Source: an uncultured Ruminococcus sp. (GTDB lineage: Bacteria > Bacillota > Clostridia > Oscillospirales > CAG-272). Taken from it: 64,000 nt of DNA. Below, piece by piece: positions 15,028 through 23,677 of the stretch; positions within the stretch are counted from its first letter, which is position 1, and each line of letters opens with the position of its first letter. Under the pieces are notes generated by a model, which saw only the letters and a program-made list of their open reading frames with translations, searched no databases and was not told the origin of the DNA. The translations under genes and the position numbers were made by a program. The stretch is taken from NCBI GenBank assembly GCA_902795355.1, contig CADBKZ010000003.1:81902-145901 (forward strand), given 5' to 3'.

Positions 15028-18000
15028 GCATTCTGACCGCTTCTATCCGCTCCGACCCCGAATACGCGCAATTGCTCCAAACCGTGGAGCGCGATTTTCG
15101 GGTGGAGCCGCTTCCCGTGGCCGTCTCCGGAATCTGCGACGGGGCGTCCGACGCGCTTCTGGTCTCGCTCGTTGAGGACACCGCAAAAGTGCGCAAAGGA
15201 GAACCCGCTCTGCTGATCTGCCCCGAAGAAAAGGAATGCGTGCGTCTGCTTTCCCTGCTTGAACGCTTCGGCCTGCACGCGGGGTTCTTTATGGGGCGCG
15301 ACCTCACCTTTTATTATATGACCGCCTCGCATGAATACGAGCATGAGCGGCTGAAAACGCTCTCAGGGCTTTTGGGCGGTGACTATGATGTGATCCTGAC
15401 CACCCCCGACGCCGCGGTTGGCTACACCGTTCCGCCGGAGAAGCTGATTGCTTCGACCCTGACGGTCTCCGCCGTCGACCGGATTGACACGGCCTCGCTC
15501 GTCCGCCGGTTGTTGGACGCGGGTTTTGTCCGCGTGGAACTTGTGGATAGCCCCGGGCAGTTCGCCCTGCGCGGCGGGATCATCGACATCTACCCGCCAT
15601 ACGGCGTGTTCGCCGATCCGGACGGCGGGGAGCTTCGCGGCCCGTATGCCCTGCGCTTGGAACTCTTCGGCGACGAAATTGACCGCATGGGGCTGTTCGA
15701 GCCGGATACGCAAAGAATGATCCAATCGGTCTGCCGCGCCGAGTTTCAGCCCGCCCGCGAGCTGCTCTGCGAAAAGGAATCGCTCGAACGGATCGGAAAA
15801 GCCGTTGCGGCGCAAATCAAGGCCGCCGCGGGAGAACCCGCCGCGGAAGAGCTTGCGCGGGAAGCCGCCTCGGTGGAAAACGCCCTGCACGGCAACGGGG
15901 ATATTCCCTTTCTTGATAAATATATCAATCTGGTATATCCGGAAAAAACCTGTCTGCTCGATTATTTCACGGGCAGGCGGTTGGTAATCATCCGCGGGAC
16001 CAACGCCGTTCGCGAACGCGCAAAAGCCTCGGAATGGCATTTGCACCAAACCGTTACCGAATTGCTCGAAGCGGGAACGCTTGCGGGGCGGTATGCCGAG
16101 TACGCCAAGCCCGCCTCGTCGCTCTCCCTGTTCTGCGACGCCAACGTGACCGTTCATCTCGATTCCATTGCCTATCAGCTTTCGGAACGCCGCTTGGCCG
16201 GTCTCTTCGGGTTCCGCACGCGGCACACCGCGAGCTATGCCGCCAACGAGGAGATCTTTTTGGAAGACCTGCAAAATTATCTGCGCGGCGGCTACCGCTG
16301 CGCGGTGCTGGCCGAAAACGAACCGGCCGCAAAACAGCTCCGCGAAAAGCTGATCGGCGCGGGCTGCGTGGTGGTGGAAGAACCGGCTTCCCCCGCGGAG
16401 TTTCCCGCCGGAACGGTTACGGTGATCCACAAGGATGTTTTCACCGGCTATGAACTACCCGTTCCGCGATTCGCAATCCTCTCCACCAATCCCGAAATCC
16501 GTTCCGCGGCGCTCGGCATCGGCGGCAAGTCCACGCTGAAAAAGAAGCGACGGAAGGATACCAAAAGCATTCTTTCCTATGCCGAGCTGGAAGCGGGCGA
16601 CTATGTGGTTCACGAGCATTACGGCATCGGGCAATATACGGGAATCGAGACCCTGACCGTGGACGGCGTGACCCGCGATTATATCGGCATCCGGTATGCG
16701 GGGAGCGACCGCCTGTTTCTCCCCGTGGAACAGCTGGATAAGGTTTCCAAATATATCGGCGCACACGCGGACGACGGCCTGCTCAAACTCTCCAAAATGG
16801 GCGGGGAAAGCTGGCAGAAATCCAAATCCCGCGCAAAAAAGGCCGTTCGCGAAATGGCGAAAGACCTGATCCGGCTCTACGCCGAGCGCATGCGGCTCCC
16901 GGGGCATGCCTTCCCCGCCGACGACCGCTACCAAAAAGCCTTTGAAGAGGCGTTTGAATACACCGAAACCGAAAGCCAGATCGCGGCGGCGGACGAAATT
17001 AAGGCCGACATGATGCGCGCCGTTCCGATGGATCGCCTGCTCTGCGGCGACGTTGGCTACGGCAAAACCGAGGTCGCCCTGCGCGCCGCCTACAAAGCGG
17101 TGCTCGGCGGCAAGCAGGTGGCCGTTCTCGTTCCAACCACTTTGCTCGCGCTGCAACATTACCAAACCATGGTCAGCCGCATGCGGAGCTTTGCCGTAAA
17201 CGTGGAAATGATCTCCCGTTTCCGTACCGGCAAGCAGCAATCGCAAACGCTTCGCCGCCTCGCGCGCGGAGAGATTGACATTCTGGTGGGCACCCACCGG
17301 TTGCTCTCGTCGGACGTGAAATTCCACGACCTCGGTTTGGTGATCATCGACGAGGAACAGCGGTTCGGCGTGGCGCAAAAGGAGAAGCTGAAACAGATCG
17401 CCTCGGGCGTGGACGTTCTTTCCCTTTCGGCAACGCCCATTCCCCGAACGCTCAACATGGCCATGGGCGGCATCCGCGATATTTCCATTCTCGACGAGGC
17501 CCCCGTGGACCGTTTGCCCGTGCAGACCTACGTTCTGGAAGAGGACCCGCTGATCATTGAGGAAGCCATCCGGCGCGAGCTGCGCCGCGGCGGGCAGGTG
17601 TTCTACCTGCACAACGATGTGGAAACCATCTATTCGGTCGCCGCGCGGGTCAAGGAAGCCGTTCCCGAGGCGCGGGTCACGGTCGGGCACGGAAAAATGG
17701 ACAAGGACGAGCTGGAAAGCATTTGGGAAAAGATGCTTGCGGGCGAAATCGATATTCTGGTTTGCACCACCATCATCGAAACGGGCGTGGACGTTCCGAA
17801 CGCCAACACGCTGATCGTTTCCAACGCGCACCGCCTCGGGCTTTCCCAGCTGCACCAGATCCGCGGTCGCGTGGGGCGTTCCTCGCGCCGCGCCTATGCA
17901 TATTTCACTTTCCCGCCCATGCGCGCCCTCTCCGATATTGCCCGCAAGCGGCTCGAAGCCGTTCGCGAATACGCGGAGTTCGGCGCGGGCTTCAAAATTG

Positions 18001-18614
18001 CCCTGCGCGATATGGAGATCCGCGGCGCGGGAAATCTGCTCGGAGCCGAACAGCACGGGCATCTTGACGCGGTGGGTTACGACCTCTATATCAAGTTGCT
18101 CAATCAGGCCGTTCTCGAAGAGCGCGGCGAGAATCGCGAACCCGAGGTGGAATGCGCCGTCAGCCTTGACTTTGACGCGTTCCTGCCCGAAAAATACGTT
18201 CCCTATCCCGCCCAGCGCATGGCTTTGTACAAAAAAATCGCTTTGATTGCAAACGAGGACGACCTGCGCGACGTAACCGACGAGCTGGTAGACCGCTACG
18301 GCGACCCGCCGCCGCCCACGCAGAACCTGCTCCGCATCGCCCTGATTCACAACATTGCCGTTTCGGCGCGGATCACCGCGATCCGCCAATTCGGCAACGA
18401 GATCCACATTTATCCGCAAAAAACCGATATTGACCGTTGGTCCGAGGTTGCGGACGGATTTGACGGAAAATTGCGCATGCTGATGTCCGGCGAGCCGCAC
18501 CTTTGCCTGCGCGTCCAACAGAAATCAACCGCGTTGAGCCGTTTGCGGGAATGCCTGCTCCGCTATCTCGCAACCGCGCCGCAATCCCCTGCCGAAGAAA
18601 GGAAACTGCCATGA
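15024..18614 (+). CDS. mfd: Transcription-repair coupling factor
   Basis: This 1196-aa ATP-driven translocase removes RNA polymerase stalled at lesions and recruits UvrA. The order is a UvrB-like module (about residues 20-350, with GYTVPPEK and GGIIDIYPPYG), a CarD-like RNA-polymerase-interaction domain (YVVHEHYGIGQYTGIE, about 525-600) and RecG-like helicase lobes. These have Walker A GDVGYGKTEVA near 673, the DEEQ box (IIDEEQRFGVAQ), SATPIPRTLNM and QIRGRVGRS. A C-terminal D7 domain closes it. Its ATG overlaps pth, and its stop overlaps the following lipoprotein start, so the three are translationally coupled. Confidence 0.97.
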   Translation: MSILTASIRSDPEYAQLLQTVERDFRVEPLPVAVSGICDGASDALLVSLVEDTAKVRKGEPALLICPEEKECVRLLSLLERFGLHAGFFMGRDLTFYYMTASHEYEHERLKTLSGLLGGDYDVILTTPDAAVGYTVPPEKLIASTLTVSAVDRIDTASLVRRLLDAGFVRVELVDSPGQFALRGGIIDIYPPYGVFADPDGGELRGPYALRLELFGDEIDRMGLFEPDTQRMIQSVCRAEFQPARELLCEKESLERIGKAVAAQIKAAAGEPAAEELAREAASVENALHGNGDIPFLDKYINLVYPEKTCLLDYFTGRRLVIIRGTNAVRERAKASEWHLHQTVTELLEAGTLAGRYAEYAKPASSLSLFCDANVTVHLDSIAYQLSERRLAGLFGFRTRHTASYAANEEIFLEDLQNYLRGGYRCAVLAENEPAAKQLREKLIGAGCVVVEEPASPAEFPAGTVTVIHKDVFTGYELPVPRFAILSTNPEIRSAALGIGGKSTLKKKRRKDTKSILSYAELEAGDYVVHEHYGIGQYTGIETLTVDGVTRDYIGIRYAGSDRLFLPVEQLDKVSKYIGAHADDGLLKLSKMGGESWQKSKSRAKKAVREMAKDLIRLYAERMRLPGHAFPADDRYQKAFEEAFEYTETESQIAAADEIKADMMRAVPMDRLLCGDVGYGKTEVALRAAYKAVLGGKQVAVLVPTTLLALQHYQTMVSRMRSFAVNVEMISRFRTGKQQSQTLRRLARGEIDILVGTHRLLSSDVKFHDLGLVIIDEEQRFGVAQKEKLKQIASGVDVLSLSATPIPRTLNMAMGGIRDISILDEAPVDRLPVQTYVLEEDPLIIEEAIRRELRRGGQVFYLHNDVETIYSVAARVKEAVPEARVTVGHGKMDKDELESIWEKMLAGEIDILVCTTIIETGVDVPNANTLIVSNAHRLGLSQLHQIRGRVGRSSRRAYAYFTFPPMRALSDIARKRLEAVREYAEFGAGFKIALRDMEIRGAGNLLGAEQHGHLDAVGYDLYIKLLNQAVLEERGENREPEVECAVSLDFDAFLPEKYVPYPAQRMALYKKIALIANEDDLRDVTDELVDRYGDPPPPTQNLLRIALIHNIAVSARITAIRQFGNEIHIYPQKTDIDRWSEVADGFDGKLRMLMSGEPHLCLRVQQKSTALSRLRECLLRYLATAPQSPAEERKLP

Positions 18615-19924
18615 AACATGTTTTTCGCCCGCTTGCCTCTCTGCTTGCGCTTTTGCTGCTGATCCTTCCGCTCGCCGCCTGCGGGAACCGGAATAGGAAA
18701 ACCCTGCTGACGCTCGACCGCGACGGGACCAAGGTTTCCCTTTCGGTCAACTTCTACCGTTTTCAGCTCTCCCGCCTGAAAGGCTCCTTTGTGGGCTATG
18801 GCTACACCAACGCAGGCGGCGACGCTTCCGACGACGCGTTCTGGTCGCTCCAAGACAAATTCGACGGGGGCGACAAACTGCAAACTTGGGACGAATATTA
18901 CCGCGCGCAGGTGTTGGAGACCTGCAAAATCTATTTGGTGGGGCTTTGGGTCTTTGAAAAAAACGACCTGAAACTTTCGGAAACCGCCAAGCAAAATATT
19001 CAGGCGGAATTGGACGACCTTGTAAACGACTACGGCAACGGCTCCAAAACCAAGCTCAACGCGGTTCTCGCGGCCTACGGCGTGAATTACAGAATGCTGA
19101 AAGACGTTTACGAAACCGAGGCAAAGCTCGAAACGGCGCAGGATTTCCTTTACGGCGCAAACGCCTCGGGCCTCGGTTCCACGGTCAAGGAAGAATACCT
19201 TAACGCGCATTACCTGCGCTTTAAGCAGATCTTCTTCGCAAAATACGACTACGAGTATATCACGGACGGAAACGGCGACGTTGTGTATTACGACGCCGAC
19301 GGCAATATCCTTTATAACACAAAAACGGGCTACCCGAAAACCGTGAACGGAAAAACGGTCTACTATCTCTCCGCCGATTCCGCTCGGATCGCCTATGATT
19401 ACGAAAACGGCTCCCCGAAATACAAAACCGACGCGAAAGGGGATGTGATCCGTCGGGAGCTGACCGCGGACGAGGCCGCAAACGTGCTTGCCGAATCGCA
19501 GGCCGCATACGAACAGGTTCGGGATGGAGCCGAATCGGTTTTTGAAACCGTTCTCGCGAACGAAAACGGGACAAGCGAATTTTCCGACGGCTATTACCTG
19601 CTCCGCGGGACCGACTACGCCTCGGTTTCTTCCGATCTTGCCTACCTCTCCGAAATCGAGCAGAAGCTCGACGGAATGGAAATCGGCGCGGTGGATTGGC
19701 TCGCGTCGGATTCGGGCTACCATATCATCCGCCGCTACGCGCCGACCGAGGGCGCATACAACATGGAAGTGAACGAAGTCTGGTTTTCGTCGTTTGCCGA
19801 CGGGCTGATGGCCGAGCTGTTCCTTGCGGAATGCGAAACCTATCTGCCGCAGATCGCGGTGGACGAATCGGTTCTCGCCGCCGCGCCGTCGCTCGCGAAA
19901 ACCGAGGCCAACCTTGAATTCTGA
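18611..19924 (+). CDS. PrsA/SurA-like peptidyl-prolyl isomerase lipoprotein, divergent
   Basis: This 437-aa exported lipoprotein has a signal peptide (MKHVFRPLASLLALLLLILP) and lipobox LAAC at about residues 20-24. A helical SurA_N-like region follows (about 60-190). The section beginning LNAHYLRFKQIFFAKYDYEY resembles the start of a parvulin domain. It is interrupted by a 70-residue Tyr/Asp/Gly-rich insertion (YYDADGNILYNTKTGYPKT). It resumes around the segment EQVRDGAESVFETVLA to SEFSDGYYLL, with GAVDWLASDSGYHIIRR. The start overlaps mfd by 4 bases; a PrsA-type foldase after mfd is a known Firmicute arrangement. Catalytic competence is uncertain because parvulin signature residues are weak. 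Confidence 0.65.
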   Translation: MKHVFRPLASLLALLLLILPLAACGNRNRKTLLTLDRDGTKVSLSVNFYRFQLSRLKGSFVGYGYTNAGGDASDDAFWSLQDKFDGGDKLQTWDEYYRAQVLETCKIYLVGLWVFEKNDLKLSETAKQNIQAELDDLVNDYGNGSKTKLNAVLAAYGVNYRMLKDVYETEAKLETAQDFLYGANASGLGSTVKEEYLNAHYLRFKQIFFAKYDYEYITDGNGDVVYYDADGNILYNTKTGYPKTVNGKTVYYLSADSARIAYDYENGSPKYKTDAKGDVIRRELTADEAANVLAESQAAYEQVRDGAESVFETVLANENGTSEFSDGYYLLRGTDYASVSSDLAYLSEIEQKLDGMEIGAVDWLASDSGYHIIRRYAPTEGAYNMEVNEVWFSSFADGLMAELFLAECETYLPQIAVDESVLAAAPSLAKTEANLEF

Positions 19925-19952
19925 AAAACCTGTATTTTTTCGGAAAAAGGGG

Positions 19953-19981
19953 TTGACAAAAAGCAGAAAACATGCTATAAT
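19953..19981 (+). promoter_or_regulatory. Promoter of the TPP riboswitch-thiT transcript
   Basis: TTGACA (19953-19958), a 17-bp spacer and TATAAT (19976-19981), both consensus, lie just upstream of the riboswitch. Confidence 0.92.
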
Positions 19982-19999
19982 CTTTCCCGTAAAACCGCA

Positions 20000-20095
20000 T
20001 AAATCGGGGGTGCTGTTCCAAAACGGCTGAGACGGCGGATTTGCCGAACCCTTTCCACCTGATACGGATAATGCCGGCGTAGGGAGATGTTTGGA
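20000..20095 (+). ncRNA. TPP riboswitch (THI element)
   Basis: The conserved core is clear: GGGGGTGC, GGCTGAGAC near 20025-20033, CCCTTTCCACCTGATACGG around 20049-20067 and the closing TAATGCCGGCGTAGGGA. Thiamine pyrophosphate binding should favour the terminator at 20121-20157 and switch off thiT. Confidence 0.96.
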
Positions 20096-20120
20096 TTTCG
20101 GACAACCTTTGTTCGATCCG

Positions 20121-20157
20121 TTTTGACCGCGCGACGATTCGTGCGGTCAAAATTTTT
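20121..20157 (+). terminator. Riboswitch-controlled terminator upstream of thiT
   Basis: TTTTGACCGC (20121-20130) and GCGGTCAAAA (20143-20152) form a 10-bp stem followed by TTTTT, 20 bp before the thiT start codon. This is the expression platform of the TPP riboswitch. Confidence 0.88.
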
Positions 20158-20176
20158 ATGCAAGGGGGTCCTTATT

Positions 20177-21058
20177 ATGACCAACAACAACGCGCACTTT
20201 GAACGAAACCGCAAACTTGTGGAAAGCGCTCTGCTCGTGGCAATTGCCACGGTGTTGAGCCTGATCAAGCTTGCGGAACTGCCCTACGGCGGCTCCATTA
20301 CCTTGGCTTCCATGCTCCCCATTGTTCTGATCGCCTATCGGAACGGGCTGCTCTGGGGCTTGGGTTCGGGGTTTGTTTACGGCGTGATCCAACAAATGCT
20401 CGGCCTTAAAAATCTCTCCTACTTCACCTCTTGGAAATCCATTCTCGCCATCATCCTGCTCGATTATCTGGTGGCGTTCATGGTAATGGGGCTTGGCGGC
20501 CTGTTCCGCAACGTGTTCCGCAAGCAGAGCTACGCTTTGGCGGCGGGTTCGGCTGTCGGCTGTCTGCTTCGCTACATTTGCCATGTAATTTCGGGAGCCA
20601 CGGTTTGGGCCGGCCTCTCCATTCCCACGCAGGCGGCGCTCGGTTATTCGTTTATCTACAACGCGACCTATATGATCCCAGAGACCATCATTCTCGCCCT
20701 GCTCGCGTTCTATCTGGGCGAGCTGATCGATTTCCGCAAAGAACGCCCGACCCGCCTCTCCCCCGAGGAATCCACGCTGTCCGCCCGCGCCGACGCCATG
20801 GCGATTCTTGCGGGCGTAATCGGCATGGGAGCGTTGATCTTTGATATTGCCGCCGTTTTCAAGAACCTGCAAAACGGAGAAACCGGCGAGTTTGACATTA
20901 CGGGGCTTGCCGTAAACGGCTCGTTTGTTAAGAGCTTTTGGCTCTCCGTGGTGGTGGTTACGGCGGTTGCGCTGGTTGTGATCGGCGCGTTGGTTCTGAT
21001 CCGCCGGAACACGGTAAAAAAGGAAAACGCCGCCGGAAATCCCCCCGCAGAGGGTTGA
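20177..21058 (+). CDS. thiT: Energy-coupled thiamine transporter S component
   Basis: The 293-aa integral membrane protein is the thiamine-binding subunit of an ECF transporter. It shows the ThiT pattern: SALLVAIATVLSLIKLAELPYGGSITLASMLPIVLIAYRNG, then GLGSGFVYGVIQ and GLKNLSYFTSWKSILAIILLDYLVAF, with six helices in about residues 15-195. A C-terminal extension (about 200-293) adds a loop and an extra hydrophobic helix (WLSVVVVTAVALVVIGALVL), longer than the usual 180-200 aa. The ATG at 20177 follows AAGGGGG. Control by the TPP riboswitch supports the substrate. The partner energising module is not in the window. Confidence 0.93.
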   Translation: MTNNNAHFERNRKLVESALLVAIATVLSLIKLAELPYGGSITLASMLPIVLIAYRNGLLWGLGSGFVYGVIQQMLGLKNLSYFTSWKSILAIILLDYLVAFMVMGLGGLFRNVFRKQSYALAAGSAVGCLLRYICHVISGATVWAGLSIPTQAALGYSFIYNATYMIPETIILALLAFYLGELIDFRKERPTRLSPEESTLSARADAMAILAGVIGMGALIFDIAAVFKNLQNGETGEFDITGLAVNGSFVKSFWLSVVVVTAVALVVIGALVLIRRNTVKKENAAGNPPAEG

Positions 21059-21083
21059 CAAACCGCCGCTTTCATGGTATAAT
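21055..21083 (+). promoter_or_regulatory. rnpB promoter, -35 overlapping the thiT stop
   Basis: TTGACA (21055-21060), a 17-bp spacer and TATAAT (21078-21083). The TGA stop of thiT (21056-21058) lies inside the -35 hexamer. Confidence 0.92.
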
Positions 21084-21089
21084 TTTCAT

Positions 21090-21449
21090 GCAGGCTCGTT
21101 GAACGGCCGCGCGGTATTGCGCCGAAAGGTATTACCGTGAGGAAAGTCCGGGCTTCAAAGGACAGGATAGCTGATAACGTCAGCCACGGGCAACCGTCGG
21201 GAAAGTGCAACAGAAACAAACCGCCGCGCTCCGGCGCGGTAAGGATGGAAAGGCGAGGTAAGAGCTCACCCGTTCCCATGGCAACATGGGTCCGCTGTAA
21301 ACCCTATCCGAAGCAACACCCCATGGGGCGCCTGTCCGGCGCATGCCCCGAGGTGGCACGGGAGTATTCCCGAAGCGCGTCGGCGACGACGCGCGAAGAT
21401 TGATGGCCGTTCCAGACAGAACCCGGCTTACAGACGAACCTGCAACACA
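21090..21449 (+). ncRNA. rnpB: RNase P RNA (class A)
   Basis: The catalytic RNA of RNase P removes 5' leaders from pre-tRNA. Conserved blocks are visible: GAGGAAAGTCCGGGCTTC near 21138-21156, ACAGAAACAAACCGCC, GGTAAGAGCTCACC, GAGGTGGCACGGGAG and the 3' block AGATTGATGGCCGTTCC followed by ACAGAACCCGGCTTAC near 21413-21432. Length of about 360 nt and the strong promoter fit. The exact ends are estimates. Confidence 0.95.
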
Positions 21450-21453
21450 AAAA

Positions 21454-21478
21454 AAGACGCCCTCGCGGGCGTTCCCTT
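21454..21478 (+). terminator. Probable rnpB terminator
   Basis: GACGCCC/GGGCGTT around a TCGC loop directly follows the RNA, with only a short T/C tail. The stronger hairpin at 21506-21540 may be the actual stop. Confidence 0.55.
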
Positions 21479-21505
21479 GAACGGAAGTTCTCCCTTCCGG
21501 AACAG

Positions 21506-21541
21506 GCAGTACGGCATTTTCCGTACTGCTCTTTCTTTTTT
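21506..21541 (+). terminator. Terminator after rnpB
   Basis: GCAGTACGG (21506-21514) and CCGTACTGC (21521-21529) form a stem with loop CATTTT, followed by a T-rich run to 21540. Confidence 0.85.
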
Positions 21542-21615
21542 CAAAGTATTTGCTTTGTGAACTCCTTCAATTCGTTTTTCTTCACGCAGGGTACGTTGCG
21601 CTTCATGAAAGATTG

Positions 21616-22278
21616 TTACCGTTGAGATTTTTCATAGCCAATACTGACATAATCCATTATTTTCTGATCGGAGAGCGTGTCGTCCATGATCATCACAACC
21701 CAATTTTTATTCTTTTTTTGGTACGGATGATAAATTCCTTTTTCCCCGATATACAAATCCGCCTCTTCTTTGAAATTCAAGCTTAAAGATTCCACCTTTT
21801 CTTCGGAATCGCCGATAATATTGCGCTTTTTGCCATACATAACAAGGCCGATCCATTTCCGAGTTACCGGATTGCGGAATACGCTGTTAGACGCGCTGCC
21901 GAACTTCATAATTTCCGGCAACACTCCGTATCTGTTTTGAATGGATTCGGCAATTCGGTTTGTTTGAGGAAAAATAAAGGATTCTTTCTTAAAACATTTG
22001 TCTCTGATATTCAAAAGAACTTTTCCGCATTCTTCTTTCAGCGAATTAATAAATCCGCCCGTGGATTCCATGTTGATTTGGGTATATTCTTCATGAAACT
22101 CTTTCTCAATGAGCTTGGCACTGATTTTTTGATTTTTGATAACAATCTGAAGTTCAAATTCATCATTGTGAATCAAAGAATTATAGAAATATAAATCACC
22201 GTCTTTTTGGAACCCATATGGCAACAGCGTATTCTCTATCAATGTATGTTTTATAAATAATTCGTCCGCTAACTTCAT
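21616..22278 (-). CDS. MmcQ/YjbR-like protein
   Basis: The 220-aa protein contains in its C-terminal half the YjbR-type DNA-binding-like fold pattern (FGSASNSVFRNPVTRKWIGL, KVESLSLNF, GIYHPYQKKNKNWVVMIMDD, DYVSIGYEKSQ). The N-terminal half (about 1-95) is a paired alpha/beta region also seen in larger YjbR proteins. Base composition is clearly lower in GC than the neighbours, suggesting recent acquisition. The start ATG 22278 has only a weak ribosome site. The biochemical role of this family is not established. The 200-bp interval to the next gene (22279-22477) holds nothing I recognise. Confidence 0.7.
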   Translation of the reverse strand: MKLADELFIKHTLIENTLLPYGFQKDGDLYFYNSLIHNDEFELQIVIKNQKISAKLIEKEFHEEYTQINMESTGGFINSLKEECGKVLLNIRDKCFKKESFIFPQTNRIAESIQNRYGVLPEIMKFGSASNSVFRNPVTRKWIGLVMYGKKRNIIGDSEEKVESLSLNFKEEADLYIGEKGIYHPYQKKNKNWVVMIMDDTLSDQKIMDYVSIGYEKSQR

Positions 22279-22477
22279 TTCAGCGCTCCAAAAAATATGC
22301 AGGAAACTGCCAATGGTTCTTCATTTGGCACAAAACAACATGGGACGATCTGCTTTTTTACAAAAACAGGCGTCAGTATTCTTCGAACATTTGCTTTTGA
22401 CTATTTGAATATGTGTGTTTCATTGATCTTTTTAATTCAAAACGAAACTGTGCCGAAATGTTTGAAACCACAAAAAA

Positions 22478-23122
22478 TCAGTAAAGCGAGCCGCTCTTGC
22501 GGTTTCTCGTTGCGTATTGGAACAGAATGAAGAACAGCGTTACGCCGGCCGCCACCCAAAACGCGGCTTTCTGCTCGCCGAGCTGCAAAAAATTCGCTTT
22601 CGGAATCAATTCCCCAAGGTACATAACGCCCGCAAAGCCGCCGATCGCCGAGCTGATCACGATAAAGGAGAAGCGCACCACCAGCGTGGAAAGCAATGCC
22701 AGCACCACCGCGCCCGCAACGGCGAGCAACGCTCGATCCGGCAGATAGTAGGCGGTAAAATTATAACCGATCAGCGCAAACATGGCAAACATGGCATAGG
22801 AGAACTTGGAAAAGCCCAGCGACATAAACACAACCGCCAGAATCGCGCCGATTACATAGCCGATCCAATCCGGCGCCTTGGCGATAACGGATGTGTTTTC
22901 CTGCAAGTAAACAAAAAGCTCCACGCCCGCAAAATATCCGACCGCGCCGATCGCGATTCCCATGATCACCTTGATCAGGCGATAGCCGATCAACCCGATG
23001 ATCAAGGCAAGCGCCGCGCCCGCGATGAACATGGACGTTTGGGAAACATCCAGCTTTCCGGCCGCTTCGGAAGTTCTGGAGATCAACCCCTTCAACAACT
23101 CGTAAACATTATAGGATGACAT
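22478..23122 (-). CDS. Multipass membrane protein of unknown function
   Basis: The 214-aa protein contains six to seven hydrophobic helices from residue 27 onward (MFIAGAALALIIGLIGYRLI, VIMGIAIGAVGYFAGVELFV, WIGYVIGAILAVVFMSLGF and so on) with short loops, resembling DUF4203/TMEM198-type proteins. ATG 23122 is favoured over the GTG at 23128 because AAAGGAG is 7 bases upstream of it. A promoter with a perfect -35 and -10 (TTGACA, 18-bp spacer, TATAAT) lies at 23154-23183. No catalytic or transport motif is evident. Confidence 0.55.
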   Translation of the reverse strand: MSSYNVYELLKGLISRTSEAAGKLDVSQTSMFIAGAALALIIGLIGYRLIKVIMGIAIGAVGYFAGVELFVYLQENTSVIAKAPDWIGYVIGAILAVVFMSLGFSKFSYAMFAMFALIGYNFTAYYLPDRALLAVAGAVVLALLSTLVVRFSFIVISSAIGGFAGVMYLGELIPKANFLQLGEQKAAFWVAAGVTLFFILFQYATRNRKSGSLY

Positions 23123-23153
23123 ACGCACGCTCCTTTGAACTACACTACCCTAT

Positions 23154-23183
23154 ATTATAATCTATTTTTACACCCGTTGTCAA
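23154..23183 (-). promoter_or_regulatory. Promoter of the membrane protein gene
   Basis: Minus-strand TTGACA (23178-23183) and TATAAT (23154-23159) are separated by 18 bp, giving a 31-nt leader to ATG 23122. Confidence 0.85.
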
Positions 23184-23254
23184 TAGCAATTTCGATTTTT
23201 CCCGAAAAAACTTCTTCCGGAAACGGGAAATCGGGGAAATTTCGTTTTTTTCTC

Positions 23255-23283
23255 TTTACTTTTCCCGAAAAGAGTAGTATAAT
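23255..23283 (+). promoter_or_regulatory. Promoter of the YerC-like/methyltransferase/hslO genes
   Basis: TTTACT (23255-23260), a 17-bp spacer and TATAAT (23278-23283). Confidence 0.75.
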
Positions 23284-23374
23284 AGGAGTAGCTTGAAAAG
23301 AGCCTGACGGCGTCGCTTTCCCGCGTCTTTCAGGCTGCCGAATCGACAAACATCGATCCGAAAGGAAACAAACC

Positions 23375-23674
23375 ATGAAACCGAACAAACCCGATGAAAA
23401 TATCGAATACCTGATCCGCGGGATTCTGACCCTGCAAACGCCGGAAGAATGCCTCGGCTTTTTCGAGGACCTTTGCACCGTTTCCGAATTGCAGGAAATG
23501 TCCCGCCGCCTGCAAGCCGCCAAGATGCTCCGCAACAACCGCATTTATTCCGAAATTGCCGAGCAAACCGGCCTTTCCACGGCCACGATCAGCCGCGTGA
23601 ACCGCTGCATCAAATACGGCAGCGACGGGTATTCCACCGTTCTCGACCGGCTGGCAAAAGCCGAGCGGCATTGA
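23375..23674 (+). CDS. YerC/YecD family TrpR-related regulator
   Basis: This 99-aa protein is all-helical with the TrpR-like fold: LCTVSELQEMSRRLQAAKML followed by the helix-turn-helix YSEIAEQTGLSTATISRVNRCI. It lacks the tryptophan-pocket context of true TrpR, as is usual for YerC/YecD proteins. ATG 23375 follows AAAGGAA. Its stop is 3 bp before the methyltransferase start, so the two are one transcription unit. Its target is unknown. Confidence 0.88.
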   Translation: MKPNKPDENIEYLIRGILTLQTPEECLGFFEDLCTVSELQEMSRRLQAAKMLRNNRIYSEIAEQTGLSTATISRVNRCIKYGSDGYSTVLDRLAKAERH

Positions 23675-23677
23675 CCC

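Noticed and set aside
16455..18518. Open frame of 687 codons on the minus strand
   Set aside because: Antisense shadow of mfd.
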